A stretch of DNA of 64,000 bases from Marasmius tenuissimus (lineage: Eukaryota > Basidiomycota > Agaricomycetes > Agaricales > Marasmiaceae). The position numbers and the translations under genes are program-made. Shown in pieces: positions 1 through 10,929 of this stretch. Position 1 is the first letter of the stretch. Each line of letters begins with the position of its first letter. The stretch is taken from positions 1,736,001 through 1,800,000 of the forward strand of contig JAQOTA010000050.1 in NCBI GenBank assembly GCA_029532415.1, read 5' to 3'. The notes under the pieces are model-generated. The model had not been told where the DNA came from, did not search any database, and was given only the letters and a program-made list of their open reading frames with translations.

Positions 1-1289
1 CTACCGTTCTTCGACACGACAGGACTGGTGCTTCATCGTAAGGTCCTCTCCATTTCCATGCCTTTGTATCCTCTGACTTTTTCTCTCTAGATCAACTCGG
101 GGAAGGACTTAGCACCAAATACTGCGAGTTGAACTACCACATTAGTGGATGTACGTCACGCCAGTGTCATCGACACAGAAACGTCACTAACGGCCGCTCT
201 CTACACCAGGGTGTTTTGTGGTTGGCATCGTTCTATCTGAAAGTATGCGCTTCCTTATCCGGATATTCGCATTCTCGTCTAACCTTAGACCAGTACTCCT
301 CACACTCCGCCTCTGGGCTGTCTGGAAGAGAAGCGTCCCGGTAGCTATCGGTCTCGTCGTCTTCTTCCTCGGGTGTTGGGTCCCGTGCTATATCCTTTTC
401 AATACATTCCTCAATGCTACCGAATGTGAGTCTGGACGCTCTCGACAGCTTCGGGTTCTGATTATGGTCTAGTCGCAAATCCTCCGTTACCCCATTTTCG
501 AGGATGCTTTATTTCGGGCGGCAGCCATATACTATACTTGTGCTGGGTCCTGATGATGATATACGACAGCGGTTAGCCCTGATCTGCTCTCTAGGACTGT
601 GCGGATGCTGATCCACGAATACAGGTACACTGATCATGATCCTCATACCTGGAATCGCAGCTTGTATGTGCTATGGCCTGTGCGCCGTTTATCGTGTAAC
701 CTAACCGTTTCCGTAGTTCGGATGGGCGGAAGCTCCGAGCTCGTGAAAGCTGTATATCGCGACGGTAGGTAACTTCTCCCCAAAGCTGACAAAATGTCGT
801 ATTGACTATCATCTTGAATAGGCGTCATCTACTACGGTTACCTATTCCGTGAGCACTCTGGCCCCATCGATATTGACCTTGGTTCCAAACCTTTCTGAAA
901 CTCCGTCTAGTGATTTCTATGGTGAACGTAATCATCATCCTCACTCTTCCTGTAAGTACCAGAAATAGCTCCTCTTGCCAGCAACCCCGGTTGACAACAC
1001 TTTCATTCTAGCCCGACCTTGTCCATCTTCTCTCATCGTATGTACACTTATCGGACGTCTCGAGGCAGGATATTGGTGTACTGACCAGTTCACCCAAAAC
1101 TTCAGCTTTGAACGCGTCCTCCACTCTGTCCTTGTAAGCCGCGCGGTGCTTCACATACGACGATTAGCATCGTTAGACACCGTGGGTCATTCCATTGAAA
1201 CCAACACCGAAATATCGTTCTCCACGATTCGTGCGAGCCAACAGAAGAGAACATTTCGCTCGAGCCGGTCGTCGGGCTGGGCTCGATAA
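1..1289 (+). CDS. DUF6533-type multi-pass membrane protein, 5' end outside window
   Basis: This is a partial gene in many short exons; the reading frame is already open at base 1. Exons that join in phase are 1-37, 91-150 and 210-425. Further pieces near 503-570, 700-769, 815-850, 913-955, 1012-1039 and 1090-1289 carry the typical DUF6533 features: RLWAVWKRS followed by a hydrophobic helix, YRDGVIYYGYLF, and the hallmark FERVLHSVLVSRAVLHIRR near the C-terminus. The family is a basidiomycete-expanded set of predicted multi-helix membrane proteins of unknown biochemical role. The join from the exon ending at 425 to the one starting near 503 gives a stop in the simplest splicing, so there is either a small exon I missed or a lesion. 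Family call is firm; exact exon ends after 425 are approximate. Confidence 0.8.
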
Positions 1290-2065
1290 AGTCGGCGTAT
1301 CAACCATCCTTTAGTCTTGTAGCATGTATTCTAGTGTTTTGTGTTTTTAGTGAACCTGTGTATAGAACTCTCGAACTCGAGGAGGCTTGAGATGGATGTA
1401 AGTGGCCAGAAACACGCTGGCTCATTTCCATCGAACCGGGACGCGTACTGGACTACGGGATCGTGAATATGCACCAGCGTCGCTTCGGGAATGGAGCCTC
1501 CGCGCCGCGCCGACCGCGACACACGTGGAGGGGTCACGCAAAAGTCATGCAATACGCACGTGTGCCGGTCATCAAGCATCGCGAGAAAGGCTGACAAGCC
1601 CTCCCTTCACCTTCTCCTTGACCTTCAAGTCTGCTCACTGTAGTCTCTCTTTGCTCTTTCAACCTTTTGGCGCAGCTTGATATAATACTCAAGATTGTGA
1701 AAAGAACTGGTGTATCTCTCTTGCAGCTTCTGGATTCCAGATGAGCGGTTTTGCGAAATGAAACCTCGAAGCTTCAAAGTAACTACTGCCATTACTGGAA
1801 CATATTTACGCTCTCAAGTCACAGCCTGCTTGACTTCTCAGTCTACTTTATGGGCTATTCCACACCGACTCTGATGCTCAACTAGAAGAGCAAAAGTTAT
1901 TCCCCCAAGTTTCCTCTGGTGCTCCCCCGCGGGATAGCTCTGCATTCCTAGCCATCAATGTCTTACTCTCAACAGCTATATAAACCTGACCAGCCATTTT
2001 AGACCCCCCACTCGCTTCTTAAAGTCAAACTACCACCATCTCACCACCAGTCACCAGCCAAAGTC
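1290..2065. other. Intergenic region
   Basis: No convincing gene is seen here. Short open frames on both strands lack splice-consistent extension or recognisable sequence. The right end forms the promoter of the gene starting at 2066. Confidence 0.5.
1977..1984 (+). promoter_or_regulatory. TATA box of the gene at 2066
   Basis: TATATAAA lies about 80 bp upstream of the start codon at 2066, a position suited to a core promoter. The bases between it and the start codon are C-rich, as is common in fungal leaders. Confidence 0.55.
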
Positions 2066-2762
2066 ATGTCCAGCAACTCGGCCGTCAACTTCGTCTCGAA
2101 GAACATCAGCATCTTCATCCTCATCGCCCTCTCCCTCTCAGTCTTCTTTGGCGCCGTCATCTTTCTCGTTCGCGGGGTTCGTAAAGGGTCCTTCGCCGTC
2201 GATGTTGAGGTAAGACATTTTTTGCTCGTCGTCGTCGTCGACCAATCTCACTCACACCTCTCTTGCTTCTCAGGTCGGTGGTGATCCTCAACAAGACGCA
2301 CTCGATAAACACGGAGACAAACTCGCCGAAGTGGTCGATAGGTTCAACAGGGAGAAACCTATCCTGTCTCGTCGACTTTTGTCGAAGAACCAGTTGGAAT
2401 ATTCATGGCCGCGTCACTTCTCCGAGCTGGAACACAACGTCTCAGCTAGCACTCGCAACGAAGAGAAACAGAAGCGGATGCCGGCGTCGAAGTCGTTCGA
2501 GTCGGTGTTCCTCCCATGGGAGGAAGGTGTGGCAGAAGGATTTATAGCCGTGCCTATCGCGATAGAGCACATGGCTGAGTTTGTGAAGATGGGGCTACGG
2601 GTGGTGGATCCCAAGGTCGATGCTGTGGAAGGGGACTCCAAACCCTCTCATACACCCTCGAAGCAGGTCGACCTTACTGGGGATTGTTGGTGGGCGGACG
2701 GGCGTCGTAGTGTGTCGTTGAGGCCCTCGATGTCGACTGGGTCTGTGGGGTTGGGGGTGTGA
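2066..2762 (+). CDS. Small single-pass membrane protein, function unknown
   Basis: Two exons, 2066-2209 and 2274-2762, are joined in phase 0 across a 64-bp intron (GTAAGA...TTCTCAG), giving 210 residues. The first exon encodes a strongly hydrophobic helix at about residues 13-34 followed by basic residues, consistent with a signal anchor leaving most of the chain outside that helix. The remainder is hydrophilic and charged, with an acidic/Trp patch (LPWEEGVAEGF) and no motif I recognise. A TATA box lies about 80 bp upstream. The gene is intact and looks expressed, but I cannot assign a family. Confidence 0.65.
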
Positions 2763-3343
2763 TTGGGGTGCTGTTTCTTTCTTTTCATTGGACGTTGTAT
2801 ATCATAGATACTTTCATTTCTTACTCTTTTCCACTCGTAGATACCCTCCCCTTCCGCTCATACCCTTTCTCTATATACCCTTCCCACTACCCTTTTTACA
2901 TAGATACCCACTCTCATCTCTCTAGTGTATCCTCCCATATTTCTCCATCTCTTTCCAGTATTATACATCGTATATCATAGATCTTTTTCTTCCCGCTCGT
3001 AGATACCCTCCCACATTTTCCCATCCCTTTCAAGTATCGTATCACCTCCTTCTCATCTATGTATTGCGAACACATGCCATCGTGCACGATTTTCTGCTGC
3101 TACATTCTGGTTGTGCTGCCTATGAGTTCGAAGTTGCGCTTCTAGCGAATTGCTGACGACGGACCACCTGAGCGCGTTGTAATTTCCCACATACTGTAAC
3201 TCAATCATCTCGACCCCCATCTCGTTACTCGTTCGATTCCACTCAGAGCTGTTTGGGCTTTCCTTCGTTTATTCCCGAGAGCAGCAGCCAGAAGTTGTAG
3301 AGAATCAGCGAATTCCAGAATTGCCTGGCTAAACAAACCCAAG
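2763..3343. repeat. Intergenic CT-rich region with imperfect direct repeat
   Basis: This is a pyrimidine-rich spacer with no gene. The 17-mer CTCGTAGATACCCTCCC occurs at 2834-2850 and again at 2996-3012. In both places it is preceded by a TATATCATAGAT stretch, so about 50 bp is duplicated at a spacing near 165 bp. Probably local slippage or duplication. Confidence 0.6.
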
Positions 3344-4187
3344 ATGTTATCTACTAGGTGAGCACCGTCCTCTGTACCTATACATTTTCACGCGTCGCTG
3401 AACCCAGTTGAGCAGCCCAAGGAGCACGTTTTTAGCGTTCCGTGCTTCAGTACGAGAACTGTGCTTCAATAAATCAACAGCACGAGTTTGTCAACGACGA
3501 GCAGTACACTTGACATCCCGTACGCAAAAGCACAAGACTCCGTCGTCTGCGCCTTCGTCTGGACCCAGATTGACTCCACGCGGTATTCCTACCAACATCT
3601 ACAAAGACTACCGGCCACGAGAGCAAAAGAGCGAGGTAGAGGAGGTGAAGAATGAAGAACCTGAACAAGACGAGAAGAACAAGGAGAAGTTGAAGAACAA
3701 GAACATCCCGTTCAAGAAAGTCATGTTCGTCGATCCGGAGACGGGAGGCCTGACGGAGATGATGATGGAACGAATTCTCGCTGATATGGATAGTAAGAAG
3801 TACTTTGCGGAGCTTCAGACGGCTGAGCCGTTCCCTGTGGTCAAATTGATCAGCAAGGAAGAAGCTCGAGAGGCTAAACTGAAGGCGAAGGAGATTCAGA
3901 AGAAGAGGAATCTCAACAAGGAGTTTCAGTTGACGTGGTCTATGGGGGAAGGTGATTTGGAGAGGAAATTGAAGAGGGTCAGGGAAACTCTAGAGAAGGG
4001 TGGAAGGGTGGATTTGGTCTTCGCACCCAAGTCTGGTCAGCGAGGACCACCGTTCCCTGTCATGACAGAACGAATGAAGGCTACTCTCGAGGGATTATCA
4101 GACGTCGGGAAGGAGTGGAAGCAAAGACAATTTAGGTCTGGCGGTATCGCTGCTGCATTCTTGCAGGGAACCGAGAGCAAAGAGTAG
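3344..4187 (+). CDS. Mitochondrial translation initiation factor IF-3-like protein
   Basis: A 14-nt first exon (3344-3357) is spliced to 3413-4187. The nearer acceptor at 3407 would give an immediate stop; the AG at 3412 restores the frame, giving 262 residues. The N-terminus is basic and Ser/Thr/Arg-rich, as expected for mitochondrial import. The core shows the IF-3 pattern: VDPETGGLTEMMMERIL, then KKYFAEL, AEPFPVVKLI and a Lys/Ala-rich linker helix, then the C-terminal domain with EFQLTWSMGEGDLERKL and a basic-hydrophobic strand RVDLVFAPK. In mitochondria IF-3 binds the small ribosomal subunit and helps select the initiator tRNA. It is convergent with the PPR gene; their stops are about 65 bp apart. 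Confidence 0.85.
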
Positions 4188-4252
4188 GTTGTTCAGCGTC
4201 TCGATTAGTATCCACTAAGTAATGCACGTATATAAATAATCTAACTATTGCT

Positions 4253-6970
4253 TTACAATGCACGAGATTCTCTACGCGTTCGGCGGTTCTTAAATCCCGA
4301 AGTAACCCTATGTCTCCGTTGGAGAGGAAGCCCTTTGGTCTTGGTGGTAGGTAGCGTGAACGGTGAGGTCTTCGTAGGTAGCCTAGGGTACGCGTACGGT
4401 CTCTTGTCCAACCCGACGAAGGTTGGCTGGTAACGACCCATCGCAATGGAATGGCGGCCAACGAGCAGATACTTCAGCCCTACAGGGAGAGGAAGTCCAT
4501 GTTTCATCATGTCCAACGTAATCTCCTCGAGGTAGACGTTGGGATGTCGAACTGGTGTACCGAGCTTCGCATAGAGCCAACGAGCGAAACCGACGTGCTG
4601 TTTCCAATGTGAAGGACTGGTTCTCGCCCGCCTGCGGCACATTTGAGAGTGTCGTGTCGTCGCGTTGAGCATGGCGTTGAAGAACCGGGCATCAGGTTTG
4701 GGTATCTCGACGGAACGAGGGATATGCATTGGGGCATGCAATCTTGTGAGTTCACGATAGACCTCGCGCGCACCGACCATCATCGAGTTGTAGACCGATA
4801 CCGTCTTTGATGATGGCGACTTATTCCGGCGCTTAGGCGACGAAAGGACAAGTTTGGCCCACCCTCGAAGTCTCGTATCGGACGACGGTCTCCACCATTT
4901 TTCGGAGCTGGCCACCGCCAGGGGACCTTGGATCACTTGCCGTCCATAGCACTGAATCATGATCGTATACGCGTGTACAGGCAACAACCATGGTCCGCTG
5001 TTTCCCCGCATCGCCTTATCCCAACTGGCCCTTTCCGCCAGCTTTGCAAGCATCCAGACACGTTCTGCGAGTCCGACCTGCCCGGCTTTGCGCAAGGCAT
5101 TGAGCAAAGCAACGAAGAGGTACGGCCCGTAGGGCACAACCCGTCGGATGCACGCTTCACGCGACTCTGCACAAAGGAGCTTGACAAGGCGAGGGTTCGC
5201 CGAGCCCCAGGACGGATGGTCGACTATGGATAATTCGGGCAGCAGGTCGAAGAGAATCGCAGCGACTGTATCTGCACGACCGGTGGACACGAGATACGTG
5301 ATATACGCGCTGAGAGAGTACGCATCCGCCGCGAGGGAAGACTGGACGCTCGACGTGAGGTGTTTGTCGAGGCATTCGGCTTCGACCTCGCGAATGGCTT
5401 CACTATGTGAGTTCATCGCGATTTTGGGAGTATCAATAAGTGGGATTGGGAGTGGCTTTTCATCGTCGCCTACCCGCATGTGCAAATGGGTCAGGGCATT
5501 CTCTGCAAGGCCAGATATTCGGAGCAGCCTGCCTGAGGTGAGCAGGATGTTGATTGTGGTGGTGTTGGGTGTGTGGTATTGGTTGATGTAGTGCACGACG
5601 TTTTGCGAGAGCTCGGCGGAAAGTCGGTGGCGAAGAGAATAGTGTAGAAGGGAGTTGCACGAATCCATATCCAAAATGGGCGTCCAAGTTCTGCGACGGG
5701 GAGGAAATTTTTCGCTGTCCAGGTGTCGGGGAGGATGCTTGGCCAAATGCTCCAGGACGCCATGGAAGTAGTCATAAGCTCGTACATGCTGACGTTTCCC
5801 GTGGTAGTCCAAGATCCATACTTTGTTGTCTACCTTCGGGCAACTGTAAAGGGCGCGCACTAAACTGGCCACATTTCCGAATGGAAGCTGTCGTAGGTCG
5901 AGAAGGCAAGCCAGGTTGGCAAGTGCTTGTAGGGCAGCCTGGAATGCGACCTCAAAGACTCCATCATCGGAATGCATTCCATCTCTATCAATGATCTCGA
6001 GGATGGACGAGACGATGGATAACATCAGAGCGGGACGTAGGTGCGAGCGGTACAGCGGAGAAGTTGGTGCCTGTGGGCCAGATATTGTGGGCTGACCATC
6101 CGTAGTCTGAGAGACATGGACTGGAACTGAATCTTTGAGCGTCCACGCCTTGACGATGGCGGTGAAAATGAGTGAAGCAGCAAGAAGCTCGCCGTGAAGC
6201 AAGCACGCCTTGATCACTGCACTGAACATCCTTTCCGAATGTTGTCGATTGTGTTCCCGGGCCGCTTGTAGAATTTGGATGGCACAACGAATGCTAGGAT
6301 CGGAGGAAACCGCGGGCGAAAGGTAAAGAACACTGTGTGTGGGAAGGAGGGCTTTCCATCGAATGAATAATTCCCCATTTATGGACGATGGCTTGCCAGA
6401 GCTATCCAGAACACCATGCACGAGGGATTCTAGTGTTTTAGGATGTACTCTTACGCCGTCGGCCATCAAATGCTGAGCCAGTCGATACGCTTTTTGGTTC
6501 ATGCCCAGACGGATGAGACCATGCAGCAGCGCGTGAGCGCAAAGACGTGGCGAGATGGGTACATTGAAATCGATGACTGCAGATGAACGGTTCTTTCGGT
6601 GTGTTGGTTGAGAGTGTCGTGCCGAGTTCAGAACAAGCGTAGCGGACGCGAGGTCACCCGCCTGCATGGAAACGCGGACAGCTTTCCAGGCAGCGCGCGA
6701 CGTCTGCGCGGCGGAGATGACATCTTCTGCATCGGATCCGAATTGGTTTTGTGGGGAGGGAGCTGGTCGGGGAATATATGAGGTTGCGGTGGATATGTAG
6801 GCAAGTGAAGCGGGCAGTTTCGGAGGGAGACTTGTATAGTTTGATTGGTGGTTGGACGCAAAGAAGGGGGATTTGGCGGGTAGAAGGTACTTCAATGAGC
6901 TCTTTTGGGAGTGAGCGTGGGCCAGAGAATGAGATACACGGCTAGCTTTCGTGAACCAGGCGCATCGCAT
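4253..6970 (-). CDS. Mitochondrial pentatricopeptide-repeat (PPR) protein
   Basis: A single uninterrupted frame of 905 residues starts at the ATG at 6968-6970. The N-terminus is rich in Arg, Ser and Ala and lacks acidic residues, consistent with a mitochondrial presequence. Several paired-helix segments of PPR character are visible, for example LLHGLIRLGMNQKAYRLAQ, AVIKACLLHGELLAASLIF, LLNALRKAGQVGLAERVWM and FFNAMLNATTRHS. Such proteins bind organellar RNA and act in mitochondrial transcript maturation or translation. Repeats are diverged and scattered, as is typical in fungi, so the RNA target cannot be read. Absence of introns is notable among its intron-rich neighbours. It is transcribed divergently from the CBP80 gene. 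Confidence 0.75.
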   Translation of the reverse strand: MRCAWFTKASRVSHSLAHAHSQKSSLKYLLPAKSPFFASNHQSNYTSLPPKLPASLAYISTATSYIPRPAPSPQNQFGSDAEDVISAAQTSRAAWKAVRVSMQAGDLASATLVLNSARHSQPTHRKNRSSAVIDFNVPISPRLCAHALLHGLIRLGMNQKAYRLAQHLMADGVRVHPKTLESLVHGVLDSSGKPSSINGELFIRWKALLPTHSVLYLSPAVSSDPSIRCAIQILQAAREHNRQHSERMFSAVIKACLLHGELLAASLIFTAIVKAWTLKDSVPVHVSQTTDGQPTISGPQAPTSPLYRSHLRPALMLSIVSSILEIIDRDGMHSDDGVFEVAFQAALQALANLACLLDLRQLPFGNVASLVRALYSCPKVDNKVWILDYHGKRQHVRAYDYFHGVLEHLAKHPPRHLDSEKFPPRRRTWTPILDMDSCNSLLHYSLRHRLSAELSQNVVHYINQYHTPNTTTINILLTSGRLLRISGLAENALTHLHMRVGDDEKPLPIPLIDTPKIAMNSHSEAIREVEAECLDKHLTSSVQSSLAADAYSLSAYITYLVSTGRADTVAAILFDLLPELSIVDHPSWGSANPRLVKLLCAESREACIRRVVPYGPYLFVALLNALRKAGQVGLAERVWMLAKLAERASWDKAMRGNSGPWLLPVHAYTIMIQCYGRQVIQGPLAVASSEKWWRPSSDTRLRGWAKLVLSSPKRRNKSPSSKTVSVYNSMMVGAREVYRELTRLHAPMHIPRSVEIPKPDARFFNAMLNATTRHSQMCRRRARTSPSHWKQHVGFARWLYAKLGTPVRHPNVYLEEITLDMMKHGLPLPVGLKYLLVGRHSIAMGRYQPTFVGLDKRPYAYPRLPTKTSPFTLPTTKTKGLPLQRRHRVTSGFKNRRTRRESRAL

Positions 6971-7398
6971 GTAGCCTCACATTCCTGGGTTGTGATGTCA
7001 GAGGTCGAGAAAATATTATACATTCAGCATCGCGACGCACCAGCTCCTTCCGGATAATATACTCGTTCAAGCTGGACCAGTTCTAATCACTGTAGTGGAC
7101 GTCACCGAAGAAGCAACAGACGGAGTCTGCCGCGGGAATATCAGGTTAGAAATGCGGATGGTCAAATTGTACGGAGAAGACGCACCGCTCCTTGATGTAT
7201 TCCTGCAAAGAAGGGAAATAACCGAGAATAAGCCGAATTTGCTCAATGTCGTGGGCGGCGTTGAGGAAGGTGAAGTTGGCAATGGGAGTGACAGTCCGAG
7301 GTTTATTTCATGTCACGTGACCTGGACGATACTGAAACTCGGTTTGCCGCCCTCGGAGACTTGGAGTTGTTCTTCGACGTTCACATTTCCTAATAGCA
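6971..7398. promoter_or_regulatory. Divergent intergenic region between the PPR and CBP80 genes
   Basis: This 428-bp gap separates divergently transcribed genes and so should hold both promoters. No clear TATA box is seen. Minus-strand sequence around 7070-7310 looks mildly protein-like with a plausible 46-bp intron, but it has no start codon and an upstream in-frame stop, so it is not called as a gene. Confidence 0.45.
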
Positions 7399-10300
7399 AT
7401 GAGTTACGACAGACCGCAACGAGGAGGTTACAGAAGAAGATACAGAGGTGAGGGCTACTCGCGAAACGCTCGCTCTGAACCTAATGAATTCCCCGTCACA
7501 GACGACTATGACGACCGTCGGAGAGAGCCTGTCGAAACACCTCAAGACCAGCTGAAAAGTCACATAATCAAACTCGGAGAAGTTGTGAGGATGGACTACA
7601 CTTTTGAAATGGCTATTGTTGACAACAGCTGAAGGACCCCCAACAAGAAATCAGCAATGTTCGAGCCCAAATTATAGCACTTCCGCCCGTCATCTCGAAC
7701 CTTTCAGAGTCTTTCCATCTGAGGTACGCGTAAAAGTCTGAGAGAGGGCTTTTTCTGACTCCACCCGATCACAGTGTGACAGAACAGCCATTCAAAATAC
7801 CGTACTATGCTGCCTTGTTGCGTTCTCTACATGAGGACGGTGGGACTGAGGAAGGGGTATCTCTTGGGAAACAGATTTTAGAAGAATTCTGGAGAGGATT
7901 CCAGGGATACTTGGATAAACTGGCATGGAGAGAGACGCGCTTTTGTGTATGTTTCTTGACCTATTCGGGGCGTTTTGATCTCACCAACTTCACCGTGTTT
8001 GCAGGTTCATTTCTTTGCTCACCTTACATCTGCAGGCATTGTCTCTGCCGAATCCTTCATTGCTTTACTACAAGCATTTACCGCCGTGCTGGATGAATTC
8101 GGAGTCTCACATGGGCGTGCCAAACGCGCCGCGCTCTGTGCAGCTGAGGGGCTAATGATAGTACGCGTTCTTTCGGGATGATTTGTCCTTCGTCTCTCTA
8201 ATCACCTCCTAGGCTGGTGCTGCGATACGGACACAAAGCCCTTCAAGCGTTTCTGAAATAATAAATGCCATTGAGGCTTACGTGGATACAACTACCAACC
8301 AAAAATGGCTTGTTCAACCAACGGCCAAACTCCACTTATCGACTGTGGACGCCGAATCAGCGGACGAGGTAATCATGGCTTGATTTGATTTGGAGCAAAG
8401 GGATTGAGATCAACTCCGTTGCAGGTCCTTGATTCTGCCCTGGCAGCCCTCAAAGCATTGGACGCTGCCGACTTCGATGGACCTTACCCCCGACCATACG
8501 CAGACTACGAAGCACTAGACCCGTCGACTTTCACACCGTTTGAGTTTCCATTAGTGTTGGTCACTCCAGAGGTCATTGAGGATGACGGCGCGACCGACCC
8601 GGAGGAATCGGCAGTTCAAGTCAAAAAAGAAGAATGGCCAGAGTACTACCTCCGACTTTTTGGTGACGATGTGAGATCGTGTCGTGATGCCAAGCTTGCC
8701 GCGAACTCACCTTTAGTCAGGTTTCTCCAGACCCGAATACCCCAGCAGGTTACGCTGTGCGGACAGACCTGTGCGCCATCATCGACATATTCGAGGTCAA
8801 TCGTAAAGAATGTGCAAGGCTGCTGCTTGAGTATCCGAAATGGACGTTACCGGGGACATTTAAGCCACGTCCGGGTGCACCCCCACCCGAAACTGAACCT
8901 GTCGTGGTGAGAGACTGGCAACTGGAGAGCACAATCGTTGAGGTACAGTTTTTTCAGTCTCATTTAGCGAATCTGTCATTCACGCGCCCTCCCAGACCGT
9001 CCTCGCCTCGTCTTTCATATTACCGGACTCGCCACACAAGCAGATTTATTACATTGGGCTGATCTCGGAAGTATGTAAATTAGCTCCCACTACGGGCGGA
9101 CCGGCAGTCGGAAAGTCCATACGACGACTATTCACGAATCTGGCCGATGGTTTAGACGTGGAGATTGCCAGACGGTTCTGCGAATGGTTTGCCACGCACA
9201 TGAGCAACTTCAACTTCGGCTGGGTGTGGAAAGAATGGTAGGCCCGCTTGGTTCGCTTATGAATTGGTTCTCAAATCTTCATAGGATTCCGGATTTGGAG
9301 TTATCAGTCCAGCACCCAAAGCGCAATTTCATTAGACGAGCACTGGAACTTGAGATTCGGTTGTCGTACTATGACCGTATCGTCAAAAGTATCCCAGAAC
9401 AGATGCATCCCGTGAGCGCTCACTGCGTCCCAGGCGAAGCACCGGGGCCGAACTTTGAGTATGAAGATCCTGGTGAGTTGCCAACCTTGATCGAAAGTCC
9501 TGTTTCTCATTGCCTTGTCGACTGACAGCTAGCTCACACCATGACGCCGCGCAACCTATCCTCAACCTCTTCCGGGGCAGAGCGAAGGCTGAAGATGTCA
9601 TTGCTCACCTGGACACCCTCAAAAACACCCTCGAGACTGAGAGCTCCGAAGCCGGACGAGTCTTTAATGTCGACTCCGTTATGCGCTCTATCGCTATACA
9701 ATGCCTACTCCACATCGGTTCCCGTTCCTTCTCACATCTACTGAACGCCATTGAACGCTATCTTTCCTTCCTACGATACATCGCGAGCGGAGGCGTGACC
9801 GAAGCTGCTGGGAGCGGCCTCCCTGAAGCGAAAACCGACATACTGAATGCAGTATCAACGTTTTGGAAATACGACTCGTTGATGGTGAACATCGTCTTCG
9901 ACAAGTTGATGCAGTATCAGATTGTGGATCCGGCAGATGTGGTGGGGTGGACATTTGGCCATGTTTCGGATCCGCAAAGCGATTTGAGGACGCCGAACAC
10001 GTTGACCGCGTTTGAGTGGATGTTATTGAAGGGGGCTTTGGACAAGGCTAATGGACGGGTGACTTCCGCTCGGAGAAAACTGGCTGCACTGAGAAAGGAG
10101 GATGATGAGAGGCACGCCAGAGCGACCGCAGGGGATATGGATGTTGACGGGGAGGATAAGCCTGGTGAGCCCAAGGCCCCGTGAGATCTTACGACAGAAC
10201 TGACGTTTTCTTCCAGTGAACGACACTACCGTGGCCGAGAGTGCAGCAGTAGCGGCGGCCCACAAAGCCTTCACAAGTCTAACGAGGGAACAGAAGAGCA

Positions 10301-10664
10301 CGCTCTCGCAAACGCTTGAAGGCTTCGTCACATGCCTCGCGCCCTCTGCGACTTCGATCGTCGGGCCAGAGGCGCAGGCTATCCTGACCGAAAAGTCTTG
10401 GCACAATCGTGCAAATTGGGGACGTGACGAATGGAACATCTGGGAAACATGGGGATGGTATAGGCATTTCTGCCGAGCGGTATGTACCTCTTTTGTTCAG
10501 TCTCTCTACGTGCACTTACTTATTTCCGTCGCAAGTATTCACCTTACTTGCGAAACTACTCCACAACCCTTTCCACCGTCACTTTTGCTCGACTGGAGGG
10601 GTCGAGCGATCCTGCCTCAGAACTTCTACAAAAAATCTGGAACGTTGCAGTGGGGCAGGAGTAG
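7399..10664 (+). CDS. CBC1: Nuclear cap-binding complex subunit 1 (CBP80)
   Basis: Twelve exons join in phase: 7399-7584, 7629-7723, 7775-7946, 8005-8160, 8213-8368, 8425-8670, 8721-8942, 8996-9237, 9285-9472, 9529-10164, 10217-10479 and 10536-10664. They give 896 residues, close to other fungal CBP80 proteins. The N-terminus is Arg/Gly/Tyr-rich, followed by three helical MIF4G-type regions. Diagnostic stretches are HKQIYYIGLISEVCKLAP, VGKSIRRLFTNLADGLDVE and EWFATHMSNFNFGWVWKEW. With CBP20 this protein binds the m7G cap of nascent RNA and serves splicing, export and 3'-end processing in the nucleus. It appears intact and functional. Parts of exons 8-12 recur as decayed copies at about 38.8 kb, 43.6-44.4 kb and 56.8-58.1 kb. 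Confidence 0.93.
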
Positions 10665-10922
10665 ACTGAAAATTGTTTGAGTGATATAGCATCTTTCGTC
10701 GTCATTTACGAGCCTTAGTCGTCTGGCATGCTGCTTCCTGTGTGTCGTTGATAATGTATACCGTGAACGGTGTGAAGCAATATGGACCCTAGCCTCACAA
10801 ATTTGCAACTCTGGCATTTGGGCTTCGTGTCCGTGATTTCATCATTCTCACCGACAGTTTTGAAAGGCACGGATATCCCGGCTGTCGGGGGTAATTGGAA
10901 TGGGCTACCTTTCAGCTTGTGG
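10665..10922. other. CBP80 3' flank sharing sequence with the downstream tandem units
   Basis: Bases about 10790-10905 resemble 34690-34830 and 55240-55365: all three contain a TCAT..CTC..CGACAGTTT.AAAGGCAC core followed by a GGCTGTCGGGG-like stretch. No gene is recognised. The left target-site duplication of the adjacent transposon (CTGTGAG) is at 10923-10929. Confidence 0.55.
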
Positions 10923-10929
10923 CTGTGAG

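Noticed and set aside
7067..7313. Possible small minus-strand gene in the PPR/CBP80 promoter region
   Set aside because: The sequence looks protein-like and has a good 46-bp intron, but there is no start codon and an in-frame stop lies just upstream. No family is recognised.
10023..10439. Long minus-strand open frames opposite CBP80 exons 10 and 11
   Set aside because: They are shadows of the well-supported CBP80 coding exons on the plus strand.
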